DNA of 64,000 nt from Hydra vulgaris (GCF_038396675.1 NC_088921.1:25322501-25386500), one strand, 5' to 3'. Shown: positions 10,723 to 22,168, counted from the stretch's first letter. Program-made: numbers and translations. Notes: generated from the sequence alone by a model not told the origin.

Positions 10723-12319
10723 CCATGTTTAACCGAGAAAACACACTAAACATTACTTTTTGTTTTATTTGGCTGAGATAAGCAGGCTTTGTGGGAAAAA
10801 AAGCTGCCTAACAATTTTTGAAAGTTTATCTTTTCATAACTAGATCTTTATAATTGTTTAAATTAATGAATATTTTTACTTTTACAAAAACCTTGTTTAT
10901 ATTAATGAATATTTTTATACTTTTGTTTAGTGCTTTTTTGCATGTCTTATTTTGTATTTATGCATTTCAAAGTTTTCATTAATTTTTAAAATTGAATGCA
11001 AAAGATCTGGATTTTATTCTTATTTTATTCTGCCTTTTTTTTGTATACTTGTGTTGTAACTTTATTAAATATTTTTATAAAGATTAAATTTTTTAGTTGG
11101 TTACATATTATTAATTTATTATTAAGATATTATTAAATTGATAAAAATTTTTATTAGTGAATTTTATTTTTTATTACAAACTAGCAGTAAGCAACCCGTA
11201 ATACGGGTTAGTAATAAATAAATAACAATTTGACTTGATATATTATCAGAAAAATATAAAACACAAATTCATCTATTTGGGCTGCCATTGTCCCGGCATA
11301 TTCACTGAAGAACGCTATAAAAGTTTTAATTAGTTTAGCATTGCGCTCTTCTCCGTAAAAATAGGGACAATAGCAGCCTTAGGCTTTTATTGGTCTTTGC
11401 TTTGCATTTAGTAAAGACCACGTAACTTTAGATATTCGGTTCTTTTTAATAACAGTAAACACCAAAGAAGGAAAGACAGGTACAACTTACCAATACCAAA
11501 AGAAAAAAAAGACCATCTTAAACTACAAAAGCATTATTTTACAGATTTATTATTGTATTTTAGAATAAGTAAGTTTATTAATAAAGGGGAGCATTATTTT
11601 TTATATTTATTACTGTGTTCATGAATTAGTGACTCGTAAAACATTTCTTAAACATGTAAATACATTAGAGCTTTGTAATAACAGAGTGTTCCAATAGAGA
11701 TCTTCTTTATTAATAAACTTTCGTTAAACAGAGAGGAGACAGACTGCGTTTCAAAGGCACTGTTAAAAAAAGTTACAATAAGTTATTATATTAATAACTC
11801 AAGTTATTATTTTTAATGACATCGGCAAAAATATATATATTAGCAAAAAATAGCTATAGCACAATTAACCATTAAAAAAAAAGCTTTTTAATGTTATCAC
11901 TAAACAAAATTATCTTTACCTCAATAGTTTAGAGTACCAATTTCTTCTTAACTGTGAATAATGATTAATACAGTAAACTTCATATCATATAAATATACTA
12001 AATTAAAACCATGTTTCAACAGTAGGTAAACTAACAAAGCAATGACAACTAAAAAAAAACAAAAAACGAATACAATTATGTTGGAACTTCAAAAAAAAAA
12101 TTTATAAAATCATTTTATTTTAGAATAATTATAATTAGTTATTTAAAAATATAATAAAATTTGATTCGTAAAAAAATGTAGTGACTAATATTAGAACTAA
12201 AATATATGTAACAAATCTGATAATAGTCTAATTTTTTACAGCCATAAAAAAAGTTATTATAATAATCTTTAAATTATCAGTCGTAATATCGTAGAATATC
12301 TGAAAGTAATGAGAAATCA
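10723..12319. other. A+T-rich non-coding stretch with small palindromes
   Basis: No gene seen. The stretch contains AACCCGTAATACGGGTT (11196-11212, palindromic) and an inverted pair GGCTGCCATTGTCCC (about 11280) / GGGACAATAGCAGCC (about 11365), suggesting an old MITE. The rest is featureless. Confidence 0.5.
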
Positions 12320-15062
12320 AGGTGGTTCACCACTAAAAAAAACTAAATTTTTATCAAAAGTTGGTTTTTGAGATTACTTTTGTTTTATAGTAATTCAACA
12401 TAGCTGTAAACGTTTCTGGAGTCTGTTTTGATATAACTTGAGTATTTTTTAGGATATTTCACTTTATTTAGACCTTATCAAACAACTTTCCATAGCAACG
12501 GCCCCTAGCAACACAAACTAATGTTTATAATTGCCCTCTCTCGTTGCCTTGATTTAAGTTTTTTTGTCAAATTTGGTAAGTTACGCATTAGTTTAGTAGG
12601 CCAGCATGGTTTGACAAAAGTTTAGAATATAACAGTGTATGGAAGTTGCTATTTTTGTATGATTCATCAGATACTATCTTCTTATAATTTATTGTTATAA
12701 TTGATAATCTTTATATATTTTTTTATTATTTAGTACAACTTATCAGTTTTATATTATATATTTTAAAATATTAGAATATTATATATAATGAGAAGCAACA
12801 AAAAAAAAAGTTTAAAAAGAAAAAGAGCATTTCATGGCAGCCAGTGGACCAAAACACCAACCCTAAACGAAGACGAAAGTGTTGAGCGTGTTTCAGTTAG
12901 TTCCAGCAAAGTTTCTTTAATAAAAGCTGATAATTTTAGTAATTCAGAAAATTATAACATTATAATAAACTTCTCTATTTAAAAAAAAGTTATTGATATT
13001 ATTGGGAGTTGCCCAGAATGTAAGAGTTGCATTGTTTTTACAGATGACAACAATAAACGAAGTGGGTTTTCTCACATGTTGAATTTTAAATGTACCAAGT
13101 GTAACTTTCATTATTGCACATGTACATCTAATGATGTTAAAAAATCTGTGCCTAAACAATGTAAAAATTATTTTGATATCAACCTTAGAATGGTTATTGC
13201 TTTTCCCGAATCGCAAACACTTCATGTATGAATAACAACGCATTTAACAAAGTCAACAGCACTATTCAAAATGCATATAAGCTATCAACCGAACAATCCA
13301 CAAAAGCAGCAGCAATAAAAGTTAAACATAAAGTTAAAGATGAGCACATTGGTTCAGGAAAAAACTGATCAGGGTTTCTTCAGATGACTCATGGCAAAAA
13401 CGCGGATATGTTTCGTAAATGGTGTGGTGACCACTACTTCAAAAGGGCGATGTATTGACTTTGAAGTCTTTTGCAAGTATTGTAGGGGATGTAGAATGTG
13501 GAAAAGAAAGCAAAATAGTCCAGGTTATGCTGAATGGAAGGCTAATCATGCTTGCTCTTTAAACCACACAGCCTCGTCAGGGGCAATGGAAAGTGCTGGT
13601 GTGGTAAAGATATTTAATCGTTCAGTAGAAAAAAATGATTTAATTTATAAATATTATTTGGGAGATGGGGATTCCTCTGTATTTAATGATGTTCTTAACA
13701 GTAATCCATATGGAAAGTATCAAATCAAACCAGAAAAGTTAGAATGTGTTGGTCACATACAAAAGCGCATTGGTACAAGACTACGTAACCGAAGAAAAGA
13801 TCGACATCATGGTAATCGGTTAACTGGAAAAGGAAAATTGACAGAATGCACAATTAATAGAATACAAAATTATTTTGGTATGGCTATTAGACAGGCTGCA
13901 GCTAATAATTCCTTAAGTGAAAATAAAAAGGTATACCAAATGAAAAAAAACATTCGCGCTGTTCTTTACCATTGTACTAATTTTCCTGATCAATTTTATC
14001 GCCACGTGTTATGTCCAGTGGGTCCTAATAGCTGGTGTAAATGGAAGAAAGAAAACTATTCAGGTCACAGCATTTACATACCTAAATTTAATTTGCCAGT
14101 ATGGATATATCATATCATTAAGAAAGAGTTTGAAGAATTGAGCGATGACAACCTTTTGAAAAAATGCACTTATGGTCAAACACAAAATTCTAATGAGGGT
14201 CTTAATAGTATTATATGGTCAAGATGCCCAAAAAATATTTTTATTCACAAAGCTTCATTTGAGTTGGGAGTGAACTCAGCTGTATTGTATTTTAGTGAGG
14301 GTACTGCTGGTGTTCAGAGAGTAATGAGTCACCTTAACCTTGAAAATGGTGCAAAATCCACTGTGTCCTCATTTTGTAGGGATCAAAAACGCGTTACCAG
14401 TATGAATAAAAAAGACTCTTTTGAAAAAAAAAGTAGAAGGATACATTTAAAAGCCATTAATAAGGGTTGGCAAGATAAAGAACAACAACTGGAAACTTTT
14501 GAACCATACTTATCTGGAAGTTTTTGATATTTTTTTTAGTTATAAATTGTTTATTGTTGTTTTTCTGCATTCACTTTTTTGTGCAATTTTTAATTTTTGA
14601 AATGTCATAACTTTTGAATGACTTGAGTTTTTTGCTTCAAATTTTTAGAACATGTTCTGCATATAATGATGAAGGGCCTGAACCACAATATATGTTAAAA
14701 ATAAAGTAGTTAATGAACTATTTACTTTTTACTATTTTATTTCATTAGCCAACCCTACAAAGTTCGATGTTTTTGCCAAAAAAATCAAAAATTTCAACTT
14801 TTATTAAGAATATAGCAGTGATTTTGGCTCAGGCCCTTCATTTTATGTGCATTAAACTGTTTGCCAAATATGAAGCTCTAATTTCTAATTGTTTCCTAAT
14901 TATCGTTTTTCAAAATTTTTTGACATATTTTCGTAATTTTAGGAATAAATTGTTTTAAAATGATACTTATATTGTTTTTTATTTTCTTATGTTAAGCTCT
15001 TATACACTTTTTAATTTGAAATTATGAAATTTGGGGAACTTTTTTTTTAGTGGTGAACCACT
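12320..15062 (+). mobile_element. Mutator-like DNA transposon with terminal inverted repeats
   Basis: The left end is GGTGGTTCACCACTAAAAAA (12321) and the right end TTTTTTAGTGGTGAACCACT (to 15062). They form a terminal inverted repeat of about 22 bp whose outer 14 bp are themselves palindromic. Between them lies a transposase-like coding region (12788-14527). A target-site duplication is not obvious. Total length is about 2.74 kb. Confidence 0.8.
12788..14527 (+). pseudogene. Mutator-like transposase (arthropod/cnidarian type), frameshifted
   Basis: The N-terminal basic frame begins at 12788. A second segment after a stop at about 12980 carries a Cys-rich part (SCPECKSCIVFTDD, then CTKCNFHYCTC). 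At about 13379-13420 DDSWQKRGYVS supplies the first acidic residue of the catalytic centre, but a frameshift follows. The main open frame 13391-14527 (378 codons) contains CKYCRGCRMW, ASSGAMESAGVVKIF, YYLGDGDSSVF (second Asp, near residue 94), LECVGHIQKR, CTYGQTQNSNEGLNSIIW and a basic C-terminus. This order matches the 'Mutator-like transposase domain' proteins common in insects and Hydra. At least two breaks make it a pseudogene, though the catalytic C-terminal two-thirds is open. Confidence 0.75.
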
Positions 15063-15390
15063 CTAAGTTGAGTATAATAAAAAGTAGATATACGTAAGGT
15101 TGAATTTCAATTAAAATATAAATATTAGTACTTATCTGATGGGTCCAAGAAACTATAATTGGTAACTTTGAAAAAAGAAAAAAAAGATATGTAGCTTAAC
15201 AAATTCTTGTATTCATATTTTGATACTAATTATAGTAAGATTTATACTTAGTTTTAGTTCTAAAGTGCCTTAAGTAAAATATAATTAACAGAAATTAAGA
15301 CCACCCAGCACTATATAGTGTCAAGTAATACCACAACTTAGTAACACCTCTTGATTTGCAAGGATAACAATCTTGCTTTACGCACTACTA

Positions 15391-16548
15391 AAGGGTGATG
15401 CGGAAGTTATCGGACAAAATAAAAACGTCAATAACTTATTTATAAATAAAAAAACAAACTACTATTGTATTTTTTTTAAATAAAGCATTTATCTTTTAAT
15501 AAAAATATATTATTTTTTATATGAAAAAACACCACCATCTGCAATTGATCTCAATTTTGCTCTGACGCCTTTCATATGCCACTGTTAAAAGTTTAAATCA
15601 AATTCTTGTAATTTTAGTTTCATGCGATCAATCAAAACTTGCTCTGTTGAAGCTTGCCAATCTCCCTCGTAAACCTTCTGTGCCAAATGTCCCCAAAAAT
15701 TTTCAATTGGTCGTGCTTGAGGCACATTTGGGGGATTGCATTCTTTATCAACGTAATAGACATATTGGTCCATCCAATTTAGAGAATCTTTAGAATAATG
15801 AGAACTTGTTAAATCTGGCCAAAATAAATAGTTAAAGTCTCTATGATACTTGTGAATAAACGGAAGAAGTCGTTTTTCTAAACATTCATTAATATAGATT
15901 GATGAATTGATCGCTACAGCCTTGGAAGTGCAAAACACTGGCTCGGACATACCACGGTCAGATATGGCTATCCACATTAATAATTTTTTTGGAAATTTCC
16001 CTTTTCCTATAAAACGAATACTTTCTGGGCATGTCTTTTTGTTGTTTGTGTAGTATCCGGAATTTCCAGGCCTGTTGTCCCCTGCAAAACAAAAGTATTT
16101 TTTGTCACCGATGACTAGAAGCGATTTTGTGTTATAGAGTTGGTTAACTAGTTTCCTGCTTCTTTTCTTTGCCTTTAATTGTTGTTCTATAGTGTATTTT
16201 GGAGTCTTTTCACGTTTTCTATATTTAATATTCATTTTTTTTAACTGACGACCAATTGTCGATTGATTTACACCGAATTTAATACCTATTTTTCTCTGAC
16301 TGACCCTTTTTCGATTGTTGACAAGTCTCGTTAATTCGGCTTTCTTTTCTGTAGTCCAGGATGTCGGACGACCAGGGTGCTTTCTATCAGAAAACGATTG
16401 AACAGTTTCAAGTCTTTTTAGGTTATCATATATTGTACTTCGAGCAAATCCTTCCTTTTCAAAATGATTTACGATTCTACCACAAAAACTAATTATTATG
16501 CTCAAATAATGAAATTAGGATTTTTCCGATAACTTCCGCATCACCCGT
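15391..16548 (-). mobile_element. Mariner element, D-D-36-E type, with TA duplication
   Basis: The left end is AAGGGTGATGCGGAAGTTAT and the right end is ATAACTTCCGCATCACCCGT. The terminal inverted repeat is about 28 bp, near perfect. TA flanks both sides (15389-15390 and 16549-16550), the hallmark of Tc1/mariner insertion. Length is 1158 bp, and one transposase frame fills most of the interior. Confidence 0.9.
15585..16505 (-). CDS. Mariner transposase, DD36E-like
   Basis: This is a 306-codon open frame, uninterrupted. The N-terminal third holds two helix-turn-helix segments (RSTIYDNLKRLE and VSQRKIGIKFGVNQSTIGRQL) separated by the RKHPGRPTSW hook, for terminal-repeat binding. The catalytic triad is visible: first Asp in LVIGDKKYFCF, second Asp in FWPDLTSSHYS, and Glu in ARPIENFWG. 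Thirty-six residues separate the last two. The C-terminal Glu block NVPQARPIENFW is typical of mariner relatives. The start is only about 15 bp inside the terminal repeat; typical family members are around 340 residues, so some N-terminus may be missing. It is the only full transposase frame in the window without a stop, so it may be a recent copy. The exact clade name is inference. Confidence 0.8.
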   Translation of the reverse strand: MSIIISFCGRIVNHFEKEGFARSTIYDNLKRLETVQSFSDRKHPGRPTSWTTEKKAELTRLVNNRKRVSQRKIGIKFGVNQSTIGRQLKKMNIKYRKREKTPKYTIEQQLKAKKRSRKLVNQLYNTKSLLVIGDKKYFCFAGDNRPGNSGYYTNNKKTCPESIRFIGKGKFPKKLLMWIAISDRGMSEPVFCTSKAVAINSSIYINECLEKRLLPFIHKYHRDFNYLFWPDLTSSHYSKDSLNWMDQYVYYVDKECNPPNVPQARPIENFWGHLAQKVYEGDWQASTEQVLIDRMKLKLQEFDLNF

Positions 16549-16550
16549 TA

Positions 16551-17955
16551 AGTAACACGACTTTTTAAACTTTAAAATAAATAAAAAAAACAGAATATAA
16601 ACATATATAAGTTTTGAATATATTATATTTTATAAACTAATAATATTTACTCTATTACACATGAAAACATACCTATCATAAACAATTAATTAAAATTTGA
16701 AATAAATTTGTTTAATTTTTTTTTACCACAAAACATTATAGTGGTTGCAGGCAAATGTAATAAAAAAATTTATCGGATCTTTTAATTACTTTAACTTTTT
16801 AATTGTAACCATAGTAACCATAGTATTTTCATATTTTTTTTAAAGACTTCTTAAGTAAATAGAAAACTATAACGCACCCTGGTCTAACATTATGATTGTT
16901 ACTAAGGTTGCTTACATCTTCATGTAAGGCATCATGTTGCATGCTTCTCAGTTTGCTTTGGTTATTTCTATGAAAGCAAAACAATGCTCTTCAATTTTAA
17001 CATATACATCAGCAGCATATTGCTGAAATAGTTTCTTGCCATGATTTAACATAATTTCTAACCTATGTTACATGTTCACGGTTGCAAACTAATTATGATA
17101 TTTTTGGTAAAAAGTAAATAAGCCGTAGGATCTAAGTAAGCTGACATACTGAATATAACTTTCAAATGACCTTTTGAGTAAATAACTTTCCTGAAAGCAG
17201 GTGGAACACCATCTTCTCCAGCGAATACAACTGCAACTTCACTAACTATAGTTTGCAAATAAAACATTAAATTATGTAAGCAAAGTTGTTTGCGATGTTA
17301 TTGCTTTCTAAAATTAACTGCTGCAAGTGGGTTAGAGATAATCAGTTGATGATGTTGGAGAAATATCTTGATCTGGACTAAGATTACCTACACAATGAAA
17401 AACTTGACCACATATTTTAAAACATGGCAGCCTATGAGTCATAGGCTAAACCACATTATCAGTAAATAAAGCAAAATAAAGACAGGCATATTAAATTCTA
17501 ATATATTTTAAAAAACTGATATTAGAATTATGATATATATAACTTCCTGTAAGTATTTGTAAGTCTTGTAAAGGTTGCAGAAATAAGAATAATGAATAAA
17601 AAGTATAAACAACTACAAAAAAGTATTTTACTAATTATAATTAGTATTTTCAAACGGACTGTTTGAACATACTGTTGAACGGACTGTTTGAATATACATT
17701 ATATTAGTAATGAACGGAAATGTCAACAGAATTTTCTATTTTTACAGTTTTTAAATGTTCGATTTTTCTATTTCTATTATGTAAAAATTCACCCTTTTCA
17801 ATACGATTGTGATAATATAGGTTAATTTAAAGCTAGTGAAATTATCAATGGTCTTTTCAAACATACTTTTATAATGCGAAAAAATACTTAAAGTAAAGTG
17901 TACAGCTTCTTTACCAAAACGGAAAGGTTAAAATAAAATCTGCTAAATTGAATGA
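16551..17955. other. A+T-rich DNA without recognisable gene
   Basis: No convincing coding region seen. Short minus-strand frames near 17076-17267 lack recognisable motifs. Confidence 0.45.
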
Positions 17956-18077
17956 CTTAAGAAAGTGTATTAAGTATATACCAGATGACCATATTGACTT
18001 TTATAATGAACTACTGCAATGGCCTACATCAGAAAGCAACGATGGAATAGCAGAAAATGTTGGGGAAAATGAATAAG
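17956..18077 (+). pseudogene. Transposon-type protein C-terminal tail
   Basis: The frame from about 17943 translates as KLNDLRKCIKYIPDDHIDFYNELLQWP and ends in an acidic tail (NVGENE, stop). Such L-DL-K-I-YIP---FY--L tails are common at the C-termini of repetitive cnidarian transposon-like proteins. It may be the missing end of the family found at 42.1-43.5 kb. No upstream part was recognised. Confidence 0.3.
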
Positions 18078-18452
18078 CATAGCTGATAAAATAATTCTAA
18101 TTTTCCTTACAACTTTTGTTAAAATGTATAAACAATTCATAAATATTCACTTTGTAAAGATTTATTGCAGTTTGTGACACTATTTTCTATTGCCCAAAAT
18201 TAAAATCATAATAACATAAGCATTAATTATTTGTTAAGTGTTAAAAGGTCTGAAGTCCACGGTGTTAAATGGTTTATAGGTTCTTTAAAATTAATATAAA
18301 AAGATATGTTTGCTTTTAAGGTGAAAAACATAAACCCCTTCAAAAAAAGAATTTATAAACCATTAACAAAAATTTACTAGGAAAGTAGTGCTGTTTTTCT
18401 TAGTTTCTCAAAAGTTTACATTGTTGGACTTCCGCCCTTTTAACATTCACCA

Positions 18453-18456
<4 letters not shown>

Positions 18457-18508
<52 letters not shown>
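18457..18508. repeat. (TA)n microsatellite
   Basis: AT array of about 50 bp. Confidence 0.97.
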
Positions 18509-18512
<4 letters not shown>

Positions 18513-18521
18513 TTTTTTTTC

Positions 18522-18780
18522 CAGGTGCTCCCAGATGTCCTTACGGTCTTATAACGGAGCACCGCGGGAGAGCATTTAACTAAAAATTCACGCCTTCTTC
18601 CTTACCAATGTCGCTTATTGAACTAGAGCCGTCGTCGAACTTGGGACCTCTGGGTTTCATATGGGCCATATTTCCAATTGCAGAACAGGAAAATCTACAG
18701 GCCAGTTTGACAATCATGTATTTGAATGCTAGAGATTGCACAATAAAACCATAGAACCTTTTTTCCAACTCTTTGTTTTC
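18522..18780. other. G+C-richer unannotated segment after (TA)n
   Basis: Starting at CCAGGTGCTCCCAGATGTCC the composition jumps to near 50% G+C for about 250 bp, containing GGAGCACCGCGGGAGAGC. A minus-strand frame (18580-18768) has CRFSCSAIGNMAHMKPRG. This looks like the end of a dispersed repeat; the family was not recognised. Confidence 0.4.
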
Positions 18781-19128
18781 CTTGAATTAAAAAATGAAAA
18801 ATATTTATTGTCATATGAAAATCATTTACATAAACAAAAACATGACCCATTTAATTGAGACTTCCTTTAAAAAAATGTTACAATGGTAACTCATAGTTAC
18901 AATATAGCAATTAAATATTCCTATTATCTAATTTTCCACATTTATAAAAATCTTGGTAAAAGCATTAAACATAGCACTACTGATAAAAATAGTGAAAGAC
19001 CTCTAGTGCTTTATTATCATTTATATGATATATATTTAATTTATAGAAATGAATTTTTTTCAAACTTTAAAAATTCAATCATTGTTTTTTTTGCATGGCA
19101 TACCTTTTTCCATTATATTATTTATTAC

Positions 19129-19139
19129 CAAATTGGTAG

Positions 19140-19209
<70 letters not shown>

Positions 19210-19221
19210 CTACCAATTTTG
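19129..19221. repeat. (TA)n array inside a palindrome
   Basis: AAATTGGTAGT precedes, and its inverse ACTACCAATTT follows, a (TA)n array at 19141-19207, so the whole stretch can fold into one long hairpin. Confidence 0.9.
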
Positions 19222-19338
19222 TGTGAAATACATGTTTTTTAATAAGTTTATAACTTAGAACTACAAATATAAATATTAGAGAAGAATTCTCCAGGATTAT
19301 TTGAAAAAATGTAAGTGGTCTGAAACTTATTCACAGTA

Positions 19339-19341
<3 letters not shown>
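19217..19341 (-). mobile_element. Solo/truncated end of the Tc1-like element
   Basis: These roughly 125 bp are a near-perfect inverse copy of 19420-19548, the first part of the neighbouring Tc1-like element, including the terminal CAGTACTG (ending 19341). They face that element across a (TA)n array. The coding part is absent. Confidence 0.85.
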
Positions 19342-19413
<72 letters not shown>

Positions 19414-19419
19414 TATATA
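19342..19419. repeat. (TA)n microsatellite between two opposed Tc1 ends
   Basis: AT array of about 70 bp whose two borders are the CAGTACTG termini of two inverted Tc1-like ends. Confidence 0.97.
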
Positions 19420-19576
19420 CAGTACTGTAAATAAGTTTCAGACCACTTACATTTTTTCAAATAATCCTGGAAAATTCTTCTCTAATATTTATGTTTGTAG
19501 TTCTAAGTTATAAACTTATTAAAAAACATGTATTTCACACAAAATATGGAACAACTACAAACTTTTTAAAAAACGT

Positions 19577-20452
19577 TTAATATTTACTATGTCCTCCTTT
19601 AGCTTCAATCCCAGCCAATATTAGTTGGGGAATAGATTCATACAAGTTAGTCATAAAATCCTGGGGTATGTTGTACCATTCTCTTTGAAGTACTTCAAAA
19701 CATTCTTCAGCATTTCGGGAAGCATGTTTAACCTTCTTTCTGTCCAGGTAATCCCAAATATGCTCAACTATATTCAAATCTGGACTCTGGGGAGGCCAGG
19801 TCATCAATTCCAGTACTCCTTCCTCTGCCATTTCATTTAAATAATTTTTTGCCACTCGGAAACAATGTTTTTGGTCATTGTCCTGCTGCAGAATAAAACT
19901 ATGACCTATTAGTCTCATTCCGGATGATACAGCATGATGCCTTAGGATATCAAGTTTGGGACTGTTTATCTTTATCTGGAGTAGATGATTTGATCAAAAT
20001 AGGGGTGAGTCGCGTATTTTGATCAAATCATCTACTCCAGATGAAGATAAACAGACCCAAACTTGTAAAGAGCCTCCTCTGTGTTTAATAGTAGGGTTTA
20101 AACACTCGGGCTGATAGACTTCTTTTATTCTTCTTCAAACATATTGGTGTCTTTTTGTTCCAAAAATTTCGAATTTGGTCTAATCGGTGTAGAGAAGCCG
20201 ATTAAACATTTACTGGGCCCAATCTTTCTGCTCAATTGATGCTTTTTTTGTATTTCTTAAAGATAGAGTTTTTAAATATTTATTATCATCTTTTGTTAGC
20301 TTAGGAGGTCTACCACTTTTCTTTCTATCTTCAAGGGAGCCTGTTTCTCTGATTTCTGTAACAGCATTCTTCAAACATCCTGTTTTGGATGTAGTTGTTA
20401 GACACATCGTCTTAATAAATAAACAAACAAATCCTTTATGTTTCCTCATCAA
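19577..20452 (-). pseudogene. Tc1-like transposase, disrupted
   Basis: The N-terminal part (20210-20452) has the second helix-turn-helix region with the GRPPKLTKDD hook. The middle has TIKHRGGSLQVWVC and GVDDLIKI, broken by stops and by an inverted duplication at 19970-20050. The C-terminal part (19577-19918) is open: HAVSSGMRLIGHSFILQQDND carries the second catalytic Asp. PPQSPDLNIVEHIWDYLDRK carries the Glu about 34 residues later, the D34E spacing of Tc1. The first Asp block is lost or scrambled, so the protein cannot be active. Confidence 0.85.
19970..20052. repeat. Inverted duplication inside the Tc1 transposase
   Basis: TCTGGAGTAGATGATTTGAT (about 19975) recurs in inverse as ATCAAATCATCTACTCCAGA (about 20024), about 33-bp arms with a spacer of about 15 bp. 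The segment encodes SGVDDLIKI once in each orientation. Confidence 0.9.
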
Positions 20453-20779
20453 TTTTGTTTATTTATTCAAAATAATATATTCTTTCAACTTTTCTTATAT
20501 ATTATTAAACTAAAGTACGCTTTAAAAAAATTACATAGGAAAAAAATTGTAAACACGGCTAATTATACAAGTGGTCTAAAACTTATTCACAGTACTGTAT
20601 ATGTATATATGTTTATATTTATATAAAATAAGGACGCTTTGCGAAAAATTGCGATGATTGGAAACAAAAAAGTCTTAAAAACAGTCTGGAAACAAGTCTG
20701 GAAACAAAAAAGTCTTAAAATTTTGGCCACAACTACTCCAAATCTGAAAGCAGCAAATTTACAAAATTTATGTTTTACT

Positions 20780-20990
20780 ATACTCAACTAAAGTTATATT
20801 CATCGATAAATTTTAAAAATTATATTATTATCTCCCAGCATTCAAAAATTATGACCATAAAAAATTTAAATCCTCTTTAATTTGCGGAGGTTACAAACTT
20901 TACATGGTCATAACTTTTAAATGTTAAAAGATTATTGTATGAAACTTAAAATTTATCGATGAATATAACTTTAGTTATAAAATTTAAAGT
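20780..20990. repeat. Imperfect inverted repeat
   Basis: TAAAGTTATATTCATCGATA (about 20788) is matched in inverse by TATCGATGAATATAACTTTA (about 20954). Further pairing (ATTATGACCAT / ATGGTCATAA) lies inside. It is probably a fold-back MITE. Confidence 0.8.
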
Positions 20991-21041
20991 TTAAAGAAGA
21001 ATTGATCTGGGTTTACTAACCCAGATCAATTCTTCTTTAAA
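20990..21041. repeat. Perfect 24-bp-arm palindrome
   Basis: TTTAAAGAAGAATTGATCTG begins a 24-bp arm, followed by a TACT loop and the exact inverse to 21041. It could be a strong hairpin or transcriptional stop, but no gene adjoins it. Confidence 0.95.
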
Positions 21042-21420
21042 AAATTTTTTCGTTTCCAGCCTTAGAGTTCATTTATGCCTTTATGATTTAAATAAAAAGA
21101 ACTGTTGTTTTTAATGCTGGTAAAATCTTTGTGTTGCCATATGATATTAATTTGCTCCTAATTTAAGCAAAGTACTTTAAAATAGGCGACAAGAAATGTT
21201 TTTGTGTGTTCTTTTTGAGTACCTATCAAGTATTGATGAAGTTAACTAGAATTTATTTTTAATAAATTTTGAGTTTCATTAAAAACAACAACAAAAATTT
21301 GTAAGTCTGAGTATTAAAAATGTTGTTGCATCCCTAATATATATATATAATACATACATATTAAATGTTTACAGGTAATATTATATATAATATATAATAT
21401 ATACAATATTATATAAAATA

Positions 21421-22168
21421 CTCCCTCCGTCCGGAAATATGGTATACATTTTAGCGATTTTTGTTGACCGGAAATATGGTATACATTTGCGAAAAAATAA
21501 AATAAATCAACAAATGTACATGACAAGTATATTATATTAACTTTATTTGAAACATTTTAATTAAATAAGAAGGATTTTTTTCACTCGAAATTTGAATTGG
21601 GTTTATTGTACGCTTCTTTGGAGCATACATATTTTTCTAGCAGTCCAACTTCGCGACGAAGTTTTTCTTTACTTAAATAAGGTATTTTATAGCAACTTCC
21701 TCCACCTGCCAACATAATTAACTCCATACATGCTTGCAATGTTGTAAATACGTTATCGATAGTATTTGCTTAATTAATGAAATGCATCTTGAACACAATT
21801 TATTAAATCATCAGTTGTGTTTGGCGAAGCTTCATGTTGCAGCGATAATAATTTTTCTAATATACCTTGACGTTGTTCTTTGGTTAATTGTTTATATTTG
21901 GAATCCCCTCTTTCTAAGTTTAACAAATTTCCTTCAGAATTTTCAATACTCGTCTTGCAGCGGTATTAATTTTATTTGTCTCAAGAAACACTGATGTTTG
22001 AGCGTTAAGTTTTTAATTAAGAATGATATTGCTTACGTCAAATATTTCAGGTTATAATGTCATGAGTATTTACTATAACAATGTAATGACAGTTGCCAAT
22101 TTACTTTTATAATCACGATAATCTACAATTTTTGTTGAAATGTATACCATATTTCCGGACGGAGGGAG
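21421..22168 (-). mobile_element. Mariner remnant with Stowaway-like CTCCCTCCGT ends
   Basis: The terminal repeats begin CTCCCTCCGTCCGGAAATAT and form a perfect 31-bp inverted pair, flanked by TA on both sides (21419-21420; 22169-22170). A second internal copy of CCGGAAATATGGTATACATT follows the left end. The minus strand encodes scraps resembling the C-terminus of plant-type (D39D) mariner transposases: TTLQACMELIMLAGGG and YKIPYLSKEKLRREV. Length is 748 bp, internally deleted. Confidence 0.8.

Larger units (their letters stand above)
19420..20597 (-). mobile_element. Tc1-like transposon with internal fold-back
   Basis: The ends are CAGTACTGTAAATAAGTTTC (19420) and GAATAAG-type inverse ending CAGTACTG (20597). 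The inverted repeat is about 30 bp with three mismatches and TA follows on each side. It contains a broken Tc1 transposase on the minus strand. Length is 1178 bp. Confidence 0.9.
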
